Of a stretch of 64,000 bases of DNA, positions 62,832 through 64,000 are shown piece by piece. The notes below the pieces were generated by a model. It saw nothing but the letters and a program-made list of their open reading frames with translations, was not told the DNA's origin and ran no database searches. The position numbers and the translations under genes were made by a program. Positions within the stretch are counted from its first letter, which is position 1; the number at the start of each line of letters is the position of its first letter. Origin of the DNA: CAZDXJ01 sp050303615 (lineage in GTDB: Bacteria > Pseudomonadota > Gammaproteobacteria > Methylococcales > Methylomonadaceae); NCBI GenBank assembly GCA_050303615.1, contig JBNLCC010000029.1:1-64000 (forward strand). Direction: 5' to 3'.

Positions 62832-63584
62832 ATGCATATTCTGTTAAGTAATGATGATGGTTATTTGGCGCAAGGGCTTAATATATTAGCGAAAGTATTG
62901 GCTGAACATGCCAGGATTTCGGTGGTGGCGCCGGACAGGAACCGTAGCGCTGCCAGTAATTCGCTGACTTTGGAGATGCCGCTCAGGATTAGCGAGGCGG
63001 AAAACGGCTTTATCAAGGTCGACGGAACGCCGACCGATTGCGTACACCTGGCTATTACCGGATTGCTTGATGATGAGCCGGACATGGTCATTGCCGGAAT
63101 TAATCACGGTGCCAATTTGGGGGACGACGTATTGTATTCGGGAACCGTGGCTGCAGCAACCGAAGGGCGTTTTTTGGGGCTGCCGGCGATTGCGATCTCT
63201 TTAGCGGGGCATAATGTGCAGCATTTCGATACTGCCGGCCATGTTGCTGTTATCCTGTTGCGGCGGATTATGCAACAACCTCTGGCCAAAGATACCTTGT
63301 TGAACGTTAATGTACCGGATATTCCGATTGCCGAACTGAAAGGTTTTCAGGCTACCCGTTTAGGGCAGAGACATAAGGCTGAGCCGGTCATTAAAACGCA
63401 GGACCCCCGCGGCCAGGATATCTATTGGGTTGGTCCGCCGGGTCCTGAACAGGATGCCGGTCCGGGAACCGATTTTTATGCGCTTAAGGAAGGCTATGTT
63501 TCGGTAACACCGCTGCAATTGGACTTGACGCGCTATCAAAGGTTAGACACATTGGCCGGCTGGCTGCCCAAGGAGAAACAATAA
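62832..63584 (+). CDS. surE: Survival protein SurE, 5'-nucleotidase
   Basis: A 250-residue metal-dependent nucleotidase linked with stationary-phase survival. The ATG at 62832 gives MHILLSNDDGYLAQGLNILAKVL with the metal-binding Asp-Asp; VDGTPTDCVHLAI and GINHGANLGDDVLYSGTVAAATEG follow. An in-frame start at 62808 adds residues unlike the family. Its stop abuts the pcm start, forming the known surE-pcm pair. Confidence 0.97.
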   Translation: MHILLSNDDGYLAQGLNILAKVLAEHARISVVAPDRNRSAASNSLTLEMPLRISEAENGFIKVDGTPTDCVHLAITGLLDDEPDMVIAGINHGANLGDDVLYSGTVAAATEGRFLGLPAIAISLAGHNVQHFDTAGHVAVILLRRIMQQPLAKDTLLNVNVPDIPIAELKGFQATRLGQRHKAEPVIKTQDPRGQDIYWVGPPGPEQDAGPGTDFYALKEGYVSVTPLQLDLTRYQRLDTLAGWLPKEKQ

Positions 63585-64000
63585 ATGAATCTGCATCATC
63601 AGGGGATTGGCATGACCTCCCGAAGGACGCGGGAGCGTATGATCAAGCGATTGCAGGATCAGGGCATTACCAATAACAGGGTATTGACGGTCATGCTTGA
63701 TACGCCGAGGCATATTTTTATGGATGAGGCGTTAGCCAGCAGAGCGTATGAGGATACGGCCTTGCCGATAGGCTACAATCAGACGATATCGCAGCCTTAT
63801 ATCGTCGCAAAAATGACCGAATTACTGTTGAGTGCAGGAAAACCGGCCAAGGTATTGGAAGTGGGTACCGGTAGCGGTTATCAAACGGCCATTTTGGCGC
63901 AGCTTATTACCCAGGTCTATTCGGTGGAGCGTATTGCACCGTTGCTGAATAAGGCAAAAAAAAATTTACGGGATTTGAAAATCCGCAACGTTAGCTTTAA
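63585..64000 (+). CDS. pcm: Protein-L-isoaspartate O-methyltransferase (partial)
   Basis: The first 138 residues of a repair methyltransferase that acts on damaged aspartyl residues; the gene runs off the window. LPIGYNQTISQPYIVAKMTELL and VLEVGTGSGYQTAILAQL (SAM-binding) are the PCMT signatures. The ATG follows the surE stop directly, so the two are translated together. In relatives nlpD and rpoS come next, beyond this window. Confidence 0.96.
   Translation, partial: MNLHHQGIGMTSRRTRERMIKRLQDQGITNNRVLTVMLDTPRHIFMDEALASRAYEDTALPIGYNQTISQPYIVAKMTELLLSAGKPAKVLEVGTGSGYQTAILAQLITQVYSVERIAPLLNKAKKNLRDLKIRNVSF

Overview
The window is a chromosomal segment of a gammaproteobacterium. The gene order is the classic one for that class: thrS-infC-rpmI-rplT-pheS-pheT-ihfA-merR-tRNA-Pro; lptD-surA diverging from amgK-murU; accA-tilS-pyrG-kdsA-eno-ftsB-ispD-ispF-truD followed by surE-pcm; and uvrA diverging from a YajR-type MFS gene. 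Base composition is near balanced. The overall protein character suggests a Methylococcales-type (methanotroph) genome, but no diagnostic methane-oxidation gene is present, so that assignment is inference only.

Layout. 1-4069 is accessory and loosely packed: the tail of a membrane protein, a Tat-exported sulfatase, several small proteins (one DUF2956) and two gene-poor gaps. 4070-10910 is a redox block: a nine-heme cytochrome c with a PKD-like domain, a TlpA/ResA-type redoxin, HemN, and a convergent soxC plus short soxD-like cytochrome pair. 11136-13300 carries membrane proteins (DUF2232-like, rhomboid protease, small two-helix protein). 13346-22038 holds uvrA, the MFS gene, cysC, and sugar-nucleotide genes galE, manC (mannose-1-phosphate guanylyltransferase) and galU for surface polysaccharide. 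22128-33408 has an aspartate aminotransferase, uvrB, tRNA-Val, and the translation cluster from thrS (with infC using a rare ATC start) to ihfA, merR and tRNA-Pro(GGG).

33628-38488 is mostly minus-strand: an HdeD-like protein, a deaminase-HIT pair, a histidine-rich membrane protein of unknown function on the plus strand, then dodecin-murU-amgK with ATGA overlaps (peptidoglycan recycling plus flavin storage). 38708-46103 covers outer-membrane biogenesis (lptD, surA), a stand-alone DbpA-type RNA-binding protein, a YcbL-type hydrolase, rnd, and an internally duplicated membrane protein. 46301-52054 is a single 1917-residue bacterial alpha-2-macroglobulin with an intact thioester motif. 52287-64000 is the essential accA-to-pcm block, with uppP and a convergent smr gene placed between truD and surE; pcm runs off the window end.

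No CRISPR array, insertion sequence, prophage or recognisable defence island was seen. The least explained items are the multiheme cytochrome block, the membrane protein at 35421, the helicase-less DbpA-domain protein, the duplicated RRRPKWF protein and the stand-alone macroglobulin.
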